64,000 bases of DNA from Candidatus Gastranaerophilales bacterium (GCA_944326585.1 CALVEN010000002.1:62001-126000); one strand, 5' to 3'. Positions 28,179 through 37,088 are shown, counted from the stretch's first letter. The notes: a model not told the origin generated them from the sequence alone. Numbers and translations: made by a program.

Positions 28179-29150
28179 ATGGAAATCTTAAAATATATAT
28201 TTAAAAGAATTTTGCAGACGATACCGTTATTAATAATAGTATCGTTAATAAGCTTTTTTATAATAAGGCTGTCGCCTGTGGATCCGCTTGCGGAATTAAG
28301 GCTTAACCCGTCGGTTTCAAAAGAAACTCTTGAAAAAGAAACTCAAAGGCTGGGTCTTGATAAACCTATTATTATTCAATACGGCAAATGGGCAAAATCA
28401 TTTATAAAAGGCGATCTCGGGATAACCGCAAACGGCGAACAGGTCAGTACAAAACTGAAAGAAAGAATTCCAAATACCCTTTTATTAACAATTGTGGTAA
28501 TTTTTCTGACATGGGCTGCGGGAATTCCGCTAGGAATACTTGCCGCACTCAAATGGAAAACTCCTTTTGACAGAATACTGACGGTTTTAACAAGTGTCGG
28601 AATGGCAATTCCGTCGTTTTTCTTTGCGGTTTTGCTGTTAATTTTTGCGGTAAGAACAGGCTGGTTTCCGGTAGGAGGTTTAACAAGTGCAAATTTTGCG
28701 GATATGGGATTTTTTAGTCAGGTAAAAGATATCGCACATCACCTGTTTTTACCTGTGATTGTACTTTTTACGATTTCGCTTGCGGGATTGCAGCGGCAAA
28801 TGAGGGCGAATATGCTTGACGTACTCGACAGCGATTACGTAAAATTCGCACGTGCAAAAGGGTTGAACGAATTTAAAGTTGTTTATAAACACGCACTCCG
28901 GAACGCGGTTAACCCTTTGATAACCCTTTTGGGTTTTGAATTTGCAGGATTATTAAGCGGAGCTACTTTGACTGAATACGTATTTCAATACCCCGGATTG
29001 GGGCGGTTGATTTTGGAAGCGGTTTTGAAATCCGATATTAATCTTGTTATGGCATCCTTGATGATGGGGGCTATTATGCTTATACTTGGAAATTTAATTG
29101 CGGATATACTGTTGATAATTACGGATCCGAGAATAAGGGTGAAATCATGA
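28179..29150 (+). CDS. ABC transporter permease, DppB/OppB family
   Basis: This 323-residue inner-membrane protein has about six membrane segments. The N-terminal LKYIFKRILQTIPLLIIVSLISF and RLSPVDPL are typical of the DppB/OppB type, as is the EAA loop (HALRNAVNPLITLLGFEFAGLLSG). It forms one half of the translocation channel for the preceding binding protein. It sits 5 bp downstream of that gene and overlaps the second permease by 4 bp. Confidence 0.92.
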   Translation: MEILKYIFKRILQTIPLLIIVSLISFFIIRLSPVDPLAELRLNPSVSKETLEKETQRLGLDKPIIIQYGKWAKSFIKGDLGITANGEQVSTKLKERIPNTLLLTIVVIFLTWAAGIPLGILAALKWKTPFDRILTVLTSVGMAIPSFFFAVLLLIFAVRTGWFPVGGLTSANFADMGFFSQVKDIAHHLFLPVIVLFTISLAGLQRQMRANMLDVLDSDYVKFARAKGLNEFKVVYKHALRNAVNPLITLLGFEFAGLLSGATLTEYVFQYPGLGRLILEAVLKSDINLVMASLMMGAIMLILGNLIADILLIITDPRIRVKS

Positions 29151-30211
29151 GAGAAGTTTTAAGACAATTATTAAAAGATAAATTTGCAAGACTTGCCCTT
29201 ATAGTTCTCGGGGTAATCTATCTTGCGCTTTTCTTTGCGGATTTTCTGGCACCATATACAAAGGATTTTTCAGACAGAACAATGGCTTACGTTCCGCCGT
29301 CCAAAATCTTTACGATTGACGAAAACGGTAAATTTTCAAGACCTTATACATATAATTACATAAGAGAATTCGACCAAAATACCCTTGAGATGACCTACAA
29401 ACTTGACCGTTCACAAAAATATTATCTGAAATTTTTCTCACAAGGACAGCCTTATAAATTCTTAGGATTGATTCCAATGAAACGTCACCTTGTAACCGTC
29501 GCACCGGAGGGCAGATTATTCCTTTTAGGAACAGACATAAACGGCCGCGATGTATTTTCAAGACTTTTATTCGGCGGAAGAATTTCAATGACAATAGGAT
29601 TTCTTGCTTTATTCGTACTGTTTCCGATAGGACTTTTGTACGGCGGAATTTCAGGGTATTTCGGCGGCAAAGTCGACACAATAATGATGCGTTTTGCGGA
29701 AGCTGTTATGTCCGTTCCGAGTTTTTACTTATTGATAATCCTTGCATCAATTCTGCCGTCCGGGATGACAAGCATCCAGAGATTTATCCTTATTGTCGTA
29801 ATTCTTGCGCTGATTGGCTGGGCAAGTTTTGCACGTGTAGTCAGAGGAATGGTTTTATCTATTAAAAATCAGGAATTTGTTCAGGCGGCAAAATCAATAG
29901 GGCAATCAAGACTCGGTATTATCGTAAAACATATTCTGCCTCAAACAACGAGCTTTGTAATAGTTGCAATGACTTTATCGGTTCCGTCGTATATCTTGTC
30001 AGAATCAGGCTTAAGCTTTTTAGGTCTGGGAATTCAGCAGCCGGACGCGAGTTGGGGTAATATGCTTAAAGAAGCACAGGAATTTACAAATATAATCTAT
30101 CGCCCGTGGCTTTTAACACCGGGATTTTTAATTTTTGTTGCGGTATTGGCATTTAACTTAATAGGTGATACAATAAGGGACGTATTGGATCCGAAAAGCA
30201 GGGTAAGGTAA
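29147..30211 (+). CDS. ABC transporter permease, DppC/OppC family
   Basis: The 354-residue permease is the partner of the preceding one. The N-terminal cytoplasmic/first membrane segment is followed by a long extracytoplasmic insert (~50-110), then the LLGTDINGRDVFSRLLFGGRIS block (~119-140) and EAA-type loop IVKHILPQTTSFVIVAM. The insert is longer than in Escherichia coli DppC but common in the AppC/OppC subgroup. MgtC follows after 2 bp. The required ATPases are not encoded in this window, so they must be elsewhere or shared. Confidence 0.92.
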   Translation: MREVLRQLLKDKFARLALIVLGVIYLALFFADFLAPYTKDFSDRTMAYVPPSKIFTIDENGKFSRPYTYNYIREFDQNTLEMTYKLDRSQKYYLKFFSQGQPYKFLGLIPMKRHLVTVAPEGRLFLLGTDINGRDVFSRLLFGGRISMTIGFLALFVLFPIGLLYGGISGYFGGKVDTIMMRFAEAVMSVPSFYLLIILASILPSGMTSIQRFILIVVILALIGWASFARVVRGMVLSIKNQEFVQAAKSIGQSRLGIIVKHILPQTTSFVIVAMTLSVPSYILSESGLSFLGLGIQQPDASWGNMLKEAQEFTNIIYRPWLLTPGFLIFVAVLAFNLIGDTIRDVLDPKSRVR

Positions 30212-30213
30212 AA

Positions 30214-30918
30214 ATGGAATTACTGGGAATTTTTGATTTAAATATAATAATACGCGTGGTTTCTGCGTTGTTATTAGGTTTTGCAGTCGGTCTTGAAAGA
30301 GAAATGACAAACAAATACGCAGGGTTGAGGACAAATATCCTTGTATGCCTCGGCGCATGTGTATTTACAATAATTTCAATATACGGATTTCCGGCAATTA
30401 CCGTAACGTCAGTTGAGCTTGGAACCCGTGATACGGCACGTGTTGCGGCACAGGTTGTAACAGGTATAGGTTTTATCGGCGGCGGAACAGTTTTACGCCA
30501 CGGCGCAACTGTTTTCGGACTTACAACTGCCGCAACTTTATTTATGTCAGCTGCAATCGGTATGGCATGCGGCTCTGGAATGTATGATCTGGCAATAGTT
30601 GCAACAATTGTAGCTATCATAACCCTTGTTTCCGTCAGATTCTTTGAGAAAAATGTTCTTGTGTCGAGCACTAAAAACCTTTGCAGACTCAAAATTTCTT
30701 TAAAATGCCAAAATAATAATGCTGACAAAATTTATGAACATATTGTAGATAAATATCCGTATTTAAAAGAAATAAGCAAAAAAGCCGATGAAAATTTAAC
30801 TAAAATTATAGTAATTCTTGAACTTAACTCAAAAAAACCGATGCAGACACTTTACAAAGAATTCCAAAAATTTGAGGGGATTGAATCAGTTTCCATACAA
30901 GAATTTTGTGAAGCTTAA
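30214..30918 (+). CDS. MgtC/SapB family membrane protein
   Basis: The 234-residue protein has five membrane segments in the first 150 residues and the MgtC signature LLLGFAVGLERE (~18-29), GLRTNILVCLGAC, RVAAQVVTGIGFIGGG and GLTTAATLFMSAAIGM. The C-terminal ~75 residues form an ACT-like soluble domain. MgtC proteins support growth in low magnesium and in some species modulate ATP synthase; the exact role here is unknown. It starts 2 bp after the permease stop, so it is probably in the transporter operon. Confidence 0.9.
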   Translation: MELLGIFDLNIIIRVVSALLLGFAVGLEREMTNKYAGLRTNILVCLGACVFTIISIYGFPAITVTSVELGTRDTARVAAQVVTGIGFIGGGTVLRHGATVFGLTTAATLFMSAAIGMACGSGMYDLAIVATIVAIITLVSVRFFEKNVLVSSTKNLCRLKISLKCQNNNADKIYEHIVDKYPYLKEISKKADENLTKIIVILELNSKKPMQTLYKEFQKFEGIESVSIQEFCEA

Positions 30919-30921
30919 CGC

Positions 30922-31992
30922 TTACCACGGGTAATCGTCTTTTATTTTCCAGCCGTCTAGCATTATTTTTGCCGCGCAGCAAAAGCCATATCCATTTTTG
31001 GAACAGTCCCTGTTTATATACTCATAACTGTTGGAGGCACAGTAACTCATAACAAGACCTTTAGAAAAATCCGTTTTGAAATAAAAAATATCTTTTCCCA
31101 TAGTATTTGGTCCGTCTGCTCCGTTCAAATCAACCCAAACTTCGGGAGAAGTTCTATACTCACGACCGTCCTCGGGGTTGTCCGGGTCAATATACTTCAT
31201 TATATTTATAAAATAAGAAGTCTTATCAGATGTTGTGAAATATATACGTCCGTAATTCAACTGAGTCAAAACGCTTATAGTTACAGTACTATTATTAGCA
31301 AACTTAAAAGGTGTACATTGTTTCGGCAAATCGCTCTCATACGGGCAAACAAGATCCTTGGACACAGCAGGCGACTTAAAATACGGTAAAATATATAAAT
31401 TAAAGAATTGTTCTGTTTTTTCAGGAGATACAGCCCCTGAAAAAACATTGTATACCCCGTCAGCGTACAAAAGCTTAGTCATATTACCAAGGGTTGAATA
31501 AACTTTTTGCAATTTTGAAACCGTAATTTTTTTCTGATAATTCGTTATAAGCGTCGGAATTGTCATTGCTGCCACAATACCGATAATGGCAAGGGTGATA
31601 AGCACCTCGGCGAGGGTAAAGGCAGCACGTTTTGCGTGAGTAAAGTGAGTGAGGTGAGTAGAGTGAGGGGTGTGGCTTCTGTGAGCCTCATTCACTAATC
31701 TGTCATCCTGAACTCGTTTCAGGATCACTGATTTATAATTCATCATATTAGAATTATAATTTGTTTCGGGGGTTGTGTCAATTCTTTTTGTATCTTGTAG
31801 GTCGGATTTACTAATCCGACAGTAAGTTTTTCTGTCGGCTTGGTAAAGCCGACCTACATTTCTGTTACTTCTTAGTGCCTTAGTGCCATAGTAACTTAGT
31901 AACTTTACTAAACCAATACCACCGAAACCCTTGTCCTGTCTACTTAGGAGAGTCGCCCCCCCCCCGAGATTCCCGAACTCATTATTTCCCAT
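30922..31992 (-). CDS. Prepilin-like protein L1, poly-G tract in the ON frame
   Basis: Of 356 residues, the first ~124 are an unusual leader. It starts at the ATG at 31992 (AGGAGA site and a -35/-10 promoter upstream), runs through a G10 tract (31956-31965), then through translated dispersed repeats. The prepilin motif KRAAF-TLAEVLITLAIIGIVAAM follows. The mature part is a pilin-like domain with several Cys and a W-x-D-x-NG-DGPN-x-G-x-D segment. With ten G the frame is open from ATG to pilin; nine G would give a stop after about a dozen codons. A perfect TTGACA-17-TATAAT promoter at 31753-31781 could alternatively start a leaderless message at the ATG at 31746. Confidence 0.75.
   Translation of the reverse strand: MGNNEFGNLGGGATLLSRQDKGFGGIGLVKLLSYYGTKALRSNRNVGRLYQADRKTYCRISKSDLQDTKRIDTTPETNYNSNMMNYKSVILKRVQDDRLVNEAHRSHTPHSTHLTHFTHAKRAAFTLAEVLITLAIIGIVAAMTIPTLITNYQKKITVSKLQKVYSTLGNMTKLLYADGVYNVFSGAVSPEKTEQFFNLYILPYFKSPAVSKDLVCPYESDLPKQCTPFKFANNSTVTISVLTQLNYGRIYFTTSDKTSYFINIMKYIDPDNPEDGREYRTSPEVWVDLNGADGPNTMGKDIFYFKTDFSKGLVMSYCASNSYEYINRDCSKNGYGFCCAAKIMLDGWKIKDDYPW
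31753..31781 (-). promoter_or_regulatory. Consensus promoter inside the L1 leader
   Basis: On the minus strand TTGACA (31776-31781), a 17-bp spacer and TATAAT (31753-31758) lie 6 nt before an in-frame ATGATG at 31746. If used, it yields a leaderless mRNA that bypasses the G tract and keeps a 41-residue leader. Confidence 0.6.
31797..31857. repeat. Dispersed GTAGGTCGG paired palindrome within L1
   Basis: A double-hairpin copy of the element at 26103-26163. It is translated in the L1 leader. Confidence 0.85.
31862..31965. repeat. Shared leader repeat ending in the poly-C/G tract
   Basis: About 100 bp (CTTAGTGCCTTAGTGCCATAG... to GGAGAGTCG and the C run on the plus strand) are almost identical to 60344-60445 in prepilin L3, in the same orientation relative to the pilin gene. 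Confidence 0.88.
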
Positions 31993-32015
31993 ATATTTTC
32001 TCCTGTAATGAACTT

Positions 32016-32044
32016 ATAATACCATATTTAAAATATATTTGCAA
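32016..32044 (-). promoter_or_regulatory. L1 upstream promoter
   Basis: TTGCAA (32039-32044), 17-bp spacer, TATTAT (32016-32021), followed by AGGAGA and the ATG at 31992. L3 has the same TTGCAA box. Confidence 0.5.
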
Positions 32045-32109
32045 CAGAATTGCTTAATTAATATTTTTCTGCTACGCTTTGATAAGAAACAGACAAACGG
32101 GAGAAATTC

Positions 32110-32859
32110 ATGTCAGGACACTCAAAATGGTCAACCATTAAACATAAGAAAGCAAAAGTAGACTCACAAAGAGCCGTAGTTTTCCAAAAATATTCAAGGG
32201 AATTAATCGTATCAGCAAGGCTCGGCGGACCGGATCCGGCGGGTAATTTCCGCTTAAGAACAGCAATTGAAAAAGCCAAAGCTGCAGGGCTTCCGAACGA
32301 CAACATTAAGCGCGCCATTGAAAAAGGTGCCGGAACGTCAGGTGCCGAAAATTACGAAGAATTAATCTATGAAGGATATGCTCCGGGCGGCGTTGCCGTT
32401 GTAATTGAGGCCATGACCGACAACCGCAACAGAACCGCAGGCGATATCAGAAGCTATTTTACAAAATTCGGCGGCAGCTTAGGTGCAACAGGCTGTGTGG
32501 GCTGGATGTTCGACCAGAAAGGTTCTATATCTTTTGACAAATCAATTGATTATGAAAAACTTTTTGAAGCTGCAATCGCACTTGACGCCGAAGATATTCT
32601 TGAAGAAGATGATGAATACAAAGTTATCACATCTGTTGAAAACTTCCAAAAAGTAGTTGAAGGGCTTGAGGCGGAAGGATTTAAAAGTAAAACCGCAGAA
32701 CTCACAAGAATTCCGCAAAATACCGTTGAAGTTACTGATGAAACTACAGCCGGTCAGATTATGAAACTTTTGGAAAGAATTGAAGAACACGATGACGTCC
32801 AAAATGTCTATGCAAACTTTGATATTTCCGACGATATTTTACAAAAAATAGAGGGCTAA
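32110..32859 (+). CDS. yebC: YebC/PmpR family protein
   Basis: This 249-residue YebC-type protein has the start MSGHSKWSTIKHKKAKVDSQ and GPDPAGNFRLRTAIEKAKAA, NDNIKRAIEKG, YEGYAPGGVAVVIEAMTDNRNRT and GGSLGATGCVGWMF. The family was described as transcriptional regulators; newer work links members (and mitochondrial TACO1) to ribosomes and translation of proline-rich stretches. It has a GGGAGA Shine-Dalgarno site. The diguanylate cyclase gene follows directly and may be translationally coupled to it. Confidence 0.93.
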   Translation: MSGHSKWSTIKHKKAKVDSQRAVVFQKYSRELIVSARLGGPDPAGNFRLRTAIEKAKAAGLPNDNIKRAIEKGAGTSGAENYEELIYEGYAPGGVAVVIEAMTDNRNRTAGDIRSYFTKFGGSLGATGCVGWMFDQKGSISFDKSIDYEKLFEAAIALDAEDILEEDDEYKVITSVENFQKVVEGLEAEGFKSKTAELTRIPQNTVEVTDETTAGQIMKLLERIEEHDDVQNVYANFDISDDILQKIEG

Positions 32860-32862
32860 ATT

Positions 32863-34080
32863 ATTTTAGAATTAATCAAAAAACTTTCCAAGCTTCTCAA
32901 TGAAAGTTACAGCGAAAAATCGGTTGTGACCTCACTCGGGGAGTTTTTTGACAAAAATTTCAAAACAGGCGGATGCCAGATTGTGCTTAAAGAAAATTTT
33001 GAGTCTCCCAGACCGAATTACCCTCTCTACAAGCACAACAAAATTATAGGCTATATTGAATTTGATAAAACGAATAAAAGACTCGAAGATTTTCTGGATA
33101 CAGCACTTTACCTTATTTCGTTAAAAGTTCAAAACATAGTGCTTACAAACAGAATGCAAAAGAGCATCGATTTTCAAAACGCTATGAAAAACATAGCCAA
33201 AATTATTGAAACTCAATACGAATTGCACTATATAATTCCGCTTCTTGGTGAAATGATAGATAAATTCATCCAAAATCACCTTATTTATATATTTATTAAA
33301 GACAAACATGAATATAAATTAATGTGGCCCGGCGCCTGTAATGACAACAAAATTATGGACATAATTAATGCAGAACCGAGGAAACGCGTGACGACAGATG
33401 AACTCGGCGTATTTCCCTTGATAAATGAAAATCAAATATTAGGCTATGTAATTACAAAAAAAATTGACAATAAACTTACTTTAAGAGAAATCGAATATCT
33501 GGAAGATTTATCAAAACAGGCAGCAACAACAATCAACAGGGCAAATGCTTATGCGGAAATTTTAAAGCACGCCACGCTTGATGCTCTGACGGGCTTTTAT
33601 AACCGCCGTCAGCTTGAAGAACGTACCAAACAAGAAATCGCAAGTTCCCGCCGTCAAAAAACACCGCTCTGCGCTATCATGACAGATATTGATTTTTTCA
33701 AAAAAGTAAACGATACATACGGGCACACTGTCGGCGACTTGGTATTAAAAACAGTTTCAAAAGTTATGCGTTCACAACTCCGTGAATACGATATTGCAGG
33801 ACGATACGGCGGAGAAGAATTCGTAATTTTGCTGCCCTTTACAAAGATTACCGAAGCAAAAATGGTTGCGGAGCGTCTTAGAAAGGCTATTGAGAATAAA
33901 GTTATTGACATTTCAAAAATTAATCCCGAATCTCCGGAAAAAGAAATTAAAGTTACAATAAGTCTAGGCGTATACCAGCTTAAAACCGAAGATAAAGAAA
34001 CCGATTTAATAAATAATGCCGATAAAGCTCTTTATAAAGCAAAAGAAACCGGCAGGAATAAGGTGGTTATAAATGAATAA
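32863..34080 (+). CDS. GGDEF diguanylate cyclase
   Basis: The C-terminal ~170 residues are a GGDEF domain with the active GGEEF motif (GRYGGEEFVILLP). A feedback I-site RxxD lies five residues before it (REYD). DALTGFYNRRQLEE, DIDFFKKVNDTYGH and ADKALYKAKETGRN are also present. The first ~230 residues look like a GAF-type sensor joined by a helix. It makes cyclic di-GMP. No ATG fits the N-terminus: coding character (LELIKKLSKLLNESY) extends upstream of the first GTG (32926) to the yebC stop, so an ATT start at 32860 or 32863 behind GAGGG is likely. It overlaps tsaE by 8 bp. Confidence 0.85.
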   Translation: MLELIKKLSKLLNESYSEKSVVTSLGEFFDKNFKTGGCQIVLKENFESPRPNYPLYKHNKIIGYIEFDKTNKRLEDFLDTALYLISLKVQNIVLTNRMQKSIDFQNAMKNIAKIIETQYELHYIIPLLGEMIDKFIQNHLIYIFIKDKHEYKLMWPGACNDNKIMDIINAEPRKRVTTDELGVFPLINENQILGYVITKKIDNKLTLREIEYLEDLSKQAATTINRANAYAEILKHATLDALTGFYNRRQLEERTKQEIASSRRQKTPLCAIMTDIDFFKKVNDTYGHTVGDLVLKTVSKVMRSQLREYDIAGRYGGEEFVILLPFTKITEAKMVAERLRKAIENKVIDISKINPESPEKEIKVTISLGVYQLKTEDKETDLINNADKALYKAKETGRNKVVINE

Positions 34081-34546
34081 TAAATATGAAAAAATTTGTC
34101 ATAATTTAGAAGACACAAAAGAACTGGCACAAAGATTTGCAAAACTGATTGAACCTAAAGGATGTTTTGTAAGCCTCTACGGCGAAATCGGAGCAGGTAA
34201 AACAGCATTCGTAAAACTCGTTGCGGAAGCACTCGGCGTCAAAGAAAAGGTAACAAGCCCGAGTTTTGTTATACTTAACGAATACCATACGGCAAAACTT
34301 CCCGTATACCATTTTGATTTGTACAGACTTGAAAACGAAGGCGTCAAAACAATTCTTGACGAACTCAGGGAATATTCGGAAGGGCATCAGGCAACATTCG
34401 TTGAATGGGCGGAATTTTCTCAGGATGAAATTCCGTTTGATCATATAAAAATAAATGTTACATATGATGAAGATGACACAAGAAAATATTCCTTTGAAGC
34501 CACGGGTCATGATAATATAGATATAGTAGGGGACTTAAATAAGTGA
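34073..34546 (+). CDS. tsaE: tRNA threonylcarbamoyladenosine synthesis ATPase
   Basis: TsaE (157 residues) has Walker A GEIGAGKTAFVK (~39-50), VTSPSFVILNEY (~61-72), VYHFDLYRLE (~78-87) and FVEWAE. It works with TsaB and TsaD to make the universal t6A37 base of ANN-reading tRNAs, its ATPase cycle resetting the complex. It overlaps the GGDEF gene by 8 bp and tsaB by 4 bp. Confidence 0.94.
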   Translation: MNNKYEKICHNLEDTKELAQRFAKLIEPKGCFVSLYGEIGAGKTAFVKLVAEALGVKEKVTSPSFVILNEYHTAKLPVYHFDLYRLENEGVKTILDELREYSEGHQATFVEWAEFSQDEIPFDHIKINVTYDEDDTRKYSFEATGHDNIDIVGDLNK

Positions 34547-35160
34547 AAATATTAGCATTTGATACATGCTTGGACAAAATGTATGTGGTCTTGAGGACGG
34601 AGAAGAAAATTTTAACATCCGAAGTTGTTGAAAATACCGAAAGCAAGTATCATTCTGCATTTTTGATTTCCACAATAAAAAATATTCTTCGAAAAAACAA
34701 CCTTAAACCTGAAGATTTGGATGTTATAGGGATAAATATAGGCCCCGGAAGTTTTACAGGGATAAGAGCATGTACAACTGTCGCAAGAGTGATTGCACAG
34801 CAGCTCAATATAAAAGCAATAGGCGTTTCTTCTCTGGAAATCCTTTCAAAACTCGGCGGAGAAAATCCGCTTGTTGCACTTGATGCAAGAAAAAACAAAG
34901 CTTATCTTTGGTGCGACAACGAAATAAAAGGGGCAATTGATCTTGAACAAGTTCAAGAGATAATTAAAAACGGCAGCTATAACGTTATAACAGATGACAG
35001 ACTACAAAAAACATTGGGCGGAACATCATACCAGCAAAATAATTATCCGCTCGGAGAAATTTTATCAGGTCTGGTGCTTGATAAATTAAAGACACAAAGC
35101 GGTAATTGGGCGGAATTACTGCCGTTGTACATCCAGCCTCCGCCGATTAGTCAAAAATAA
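34543..35160 (+). CDS. tsaB: tRNA threonylcarbamoyladenosine synthesis protein
   Basis: TsaB (205 residues), an ASKHA-fold partner of TsaD in t6A formation, starts at GTG. KILAFDTCLDKMYV opens the protein, and IGINIGPGSFTGIRACTTVAR (~65-85) is the family signature, followed by GVSSLEIL and ALDARKNKAYL. It overlaps tsaE and ends at a good terminator. TsaD and TsaC are not in the window. Confidence 0.93.
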   Translation: MKILAFDTCLDKMYVVLRTEKKILTSEVVENTESKYHSAFLISTIKNILRKNNLKPEDLDVIGINIGPGSFTGIRACTTVARVIAQQLNIKAIGVSSLEILSKLGGENPLVALDARKNKAYLWCDNEIKGAIDLEQVQEIIKNGSYNVITDDRLQKTLGGTSYQQNNYPLGEILSGLVLDKLKTQSGNWAELLPLYIQPPPISQK

Positions 35161-35189
35161 AATTGTCAGTGTTAACTGGCAATTTTTTT
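35160..35189 (+). terminator. Terminator after tsaB
   Basis: An 11-bp stem (AAATTGTCAGT / ACTGGCAATTT, one G-T pair) and loop GTTA are followed by seven T. Confidence 0.85.
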
Positions 35190-35210
35190 ATTTAGGAGTT
35201 TTATAACAAT

Positions 35211-36644
35211 ATGAAAATTTTACCGATTAATATTTTTAACACACATACAAAAAAGATAGAGAATAACCAAAATGATTATTCTCCTAATAAATTACTTATC
35301 AAACCGCAGTATGACAGCATAAGTTTTACAAGCACCTCGCCGATGTCAATAAAAGATTTTAAGAAACTCGGTGCATATATGACATGCCTTTATTCAGGGG
35401 AAAGAATGCTTACCAGCAATCAATTGACCAAAATGAAAAAACGCGGATTTTTTCAAGGTCCTATCAGCGAAGTCGTAAGAAAATTAAAACCCTATGAGAA
35501 CAAATATCTTGAACCTATAGAAAAAGAAGTATTCAAAAGAATTGAGCAGGCAGCAAAAGAAACGCCCGACATTGATCTTCCGCAGCTTTTTAAAAATTGG
35601 TACAAAACAACGCGTACAAACTTCAGACAAATTCAAAAGCCTAAATTTGACGCTATAAAAACACTCGGCGCCGAGCTTCCTCAAGAATATGTACAGCCGT
35701 TTTTTAAATTTATGGAAACAATTGACAAAAAATTGTATGACCATCCAATCAAACAAGAATTCAGCCTGAAAGAATTTTCATATAAAATAACAAAAATTAT
35801 TGAAAAAATGTCTGACAACAATCTCAAAAACAGAATGCAGAAATTACTTGACATGCTGTATAATGAAAACCTGAACAACACAAAAAAATCTCTTTCATCA
35901 GCATTTGTAAAACAGGTATTTGACTTTAAAAATATAAAGGCTCCCTACAAAAAAACTCTGTACTATGAAAAAAATTATAAACAATTTGAAACAAATAAAA
36001 ATGCCGTACGCATCGCGATTATAGAAAAAATGAAAGAATCAGCGGCACTTAAAGGGTATCGAAAACTGGAAAAACTTTGTACGGATAATATTGGCATGCT
36101 GCATGGATTACCGGTACACGTAGCTTTCAGCAATAAAGCTTTCGTATATGATTTGGACAAGTTATTAGAAAACATGCCTGATAAAGCACTTAAACAAAAA
36201 ATGATGGATATAGCAATGAACCTTCCGACATCATCAAGAAGCGCCGATGCGTTGATTTTGAAATTCAGAGATTCAGACCCGAATATTATCGGTGACAGAT
36301 TATTTAACCCGTCAATGGTCTCCGTAGAGCATCTCAAGGCAAAATCAGAAGGCGGCGCTAATACGATTGCAAATGTTGCGCTTGCGAAAAAACAAATAAA
36401 TTCAGACAGACAAAGCAAACCCCTGTGGGAGGTTTTACAAAATTACCCGTTGAAAAACCAGCAAAAATATGTCAACAATCTCGCAAAACTTGTTGCCAGA
36501 GGTAAAATGAAATACGAAGATGCAATTGCGCAAATTCAAACTATTGAAAGAGAAGGTCATATTACTCTTGATAAATCAAGAGTAAAAAAAGTAAAGAATC
36601 CGCTTATTGAAAGGCTTAGACAAAAATTTATCGTAAAAGGTTAA
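35211..36644 (+). CDS. HNH-like protein of lineage-specific family
   Basis: The 477-residue protein begins with a polar N-terminus carrying SISFTSTSP (the F-x motif). MTCLYSGERML (~63-73) follows, resembling the CxxC-GE half of an HNH zinc site with one Cys lost. Long charged helices come next, then VSVEHLKAKSEGGANTIAN-ALAKKQINSDR (about 368-398). That matches the second half of HNH nucleases (H, GG, N, N-x3-K/R). It may be a derived HNH nuclease with incomplete zinc ligands, or a structural relative. It has a TTTAGGAGTTT ribosome site and stands alone after the tsaB terminator. Confidence 0.6.
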   Translation: MKILPINIFNTHTKKIENNQNDYSPNKLLIKPQYDSISFTSTSPMSIKDFKKLGAYMTCLYSGERMLTSNQLTKMKKRGFFQGPISEVVRKLKPYENKYLEPIEKEVFKRIEQAAKETPDIDLPQLFKNWYKTTRTNFRQIQKPKFDAIKTLGAELPQEYVQPFFKFMETIDKKLYDHPIKQEFSLKEFSYKITKIIEKMSDNNLKNRMQKLLDMLYNENLNNTKKSLSSAFVKQVFDFKNIKAPYKKTLYYEKNYKQFETNKNAVRIAIIEKMKESAALKGYRKLEKLCTDNIGMLHGLPVHVAFSNKAFVYDLDKLLENMPDKALKQKMMDIAMNLPTSSRSADALILKFRDSDPNIIGDRLFNPSMVSVEHLKAKSEGGANTIANVALAKKQINSDRQSKPLWEVLQNYPLKNQQKYVNNLAKLVARGKMKYEDAIAQIQTIEREGHITLDKSRVKKVKNPLIERLRQKFIVKG

Positions 36645-36749
36645 AAGATTAACAATTGTAAATTTTTCTTGCTTTTTGCCAAAAAACATTAAATATTTTA
36701 AAGAAGGTTTCCGAATATTTATGTGTACATATAAATAGGGAATAGTCTC

Positions 36750-37037
36750 ATGGCAGAAGCAGGATTTTCATTTAACAGACCATATAAGCCTTTCGGATTA
36801 AACGTAAAAGTTCCGGAAAGGACATTGAAACAAGCGGGCGAAACTTTAGGCAATCTGGCTAAAGGACCGGCTGATCCGCTTTTCAAATTTTTAGAAGAAA
36901 ATGAACAGGTATTTAACGGAGATTTAAATTATCAAATTAACAGAATAAGCGCACAAAGCTTTACAATAGGTTCGGCAATGCGTATGGAAGACGAAAAAAT
37001 GAACGGTATGCCGCCAAGCTTTGATATGCATTTCTAA
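36750..37037 (+). CDS. Small hypothetical protein (95 aa)
   Basis: A 95-residue protein starting MAEAGFSFNRPYKPFGLNV, with two F-motifs, a lysine/glycine-rich middle, and a C-terminus with several Met and Phe (GMPPSFDMHF). No signal peptide, membrane segment or known domain is present. It resembles the other short F-G motif proteins here and has its own terminator (37066-37088). The function is unknown. The weak ribosome site (AATAGGGAATAG) is acceptable. Confidence 0.6.
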   Translation: MAEAGFSFNRPYKPFGLNVKVPERTLKQAGETLGNLAKGPADPLFKFLEENEQVFNGDLNYQINRISAQSFTIGSAMRMEDEKMNGMPPSFDMHF

Positions 37038-37065
37038 AAACATTTTTATTGTCTATAAATGATAG

Positions 37066-37088
37066 AAAGGCCCGACGAGGGCCTTTTT
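37066..37088 (+). terminator. Terminator of the small hypothetical gene
   Basis: AAAGGCCC-GACGA-GGGCCTTTTT, a perfect 8-bp GC-rich stem with a T run, 28 nt after the stop. Confidence 0.9.

Noticed and set aside
26278-30211. Complete peptide ABC transporter
   Set aside because: Only the binding protein and two permeases are present; no ATPase lies in the window, so completeness is not claimed.
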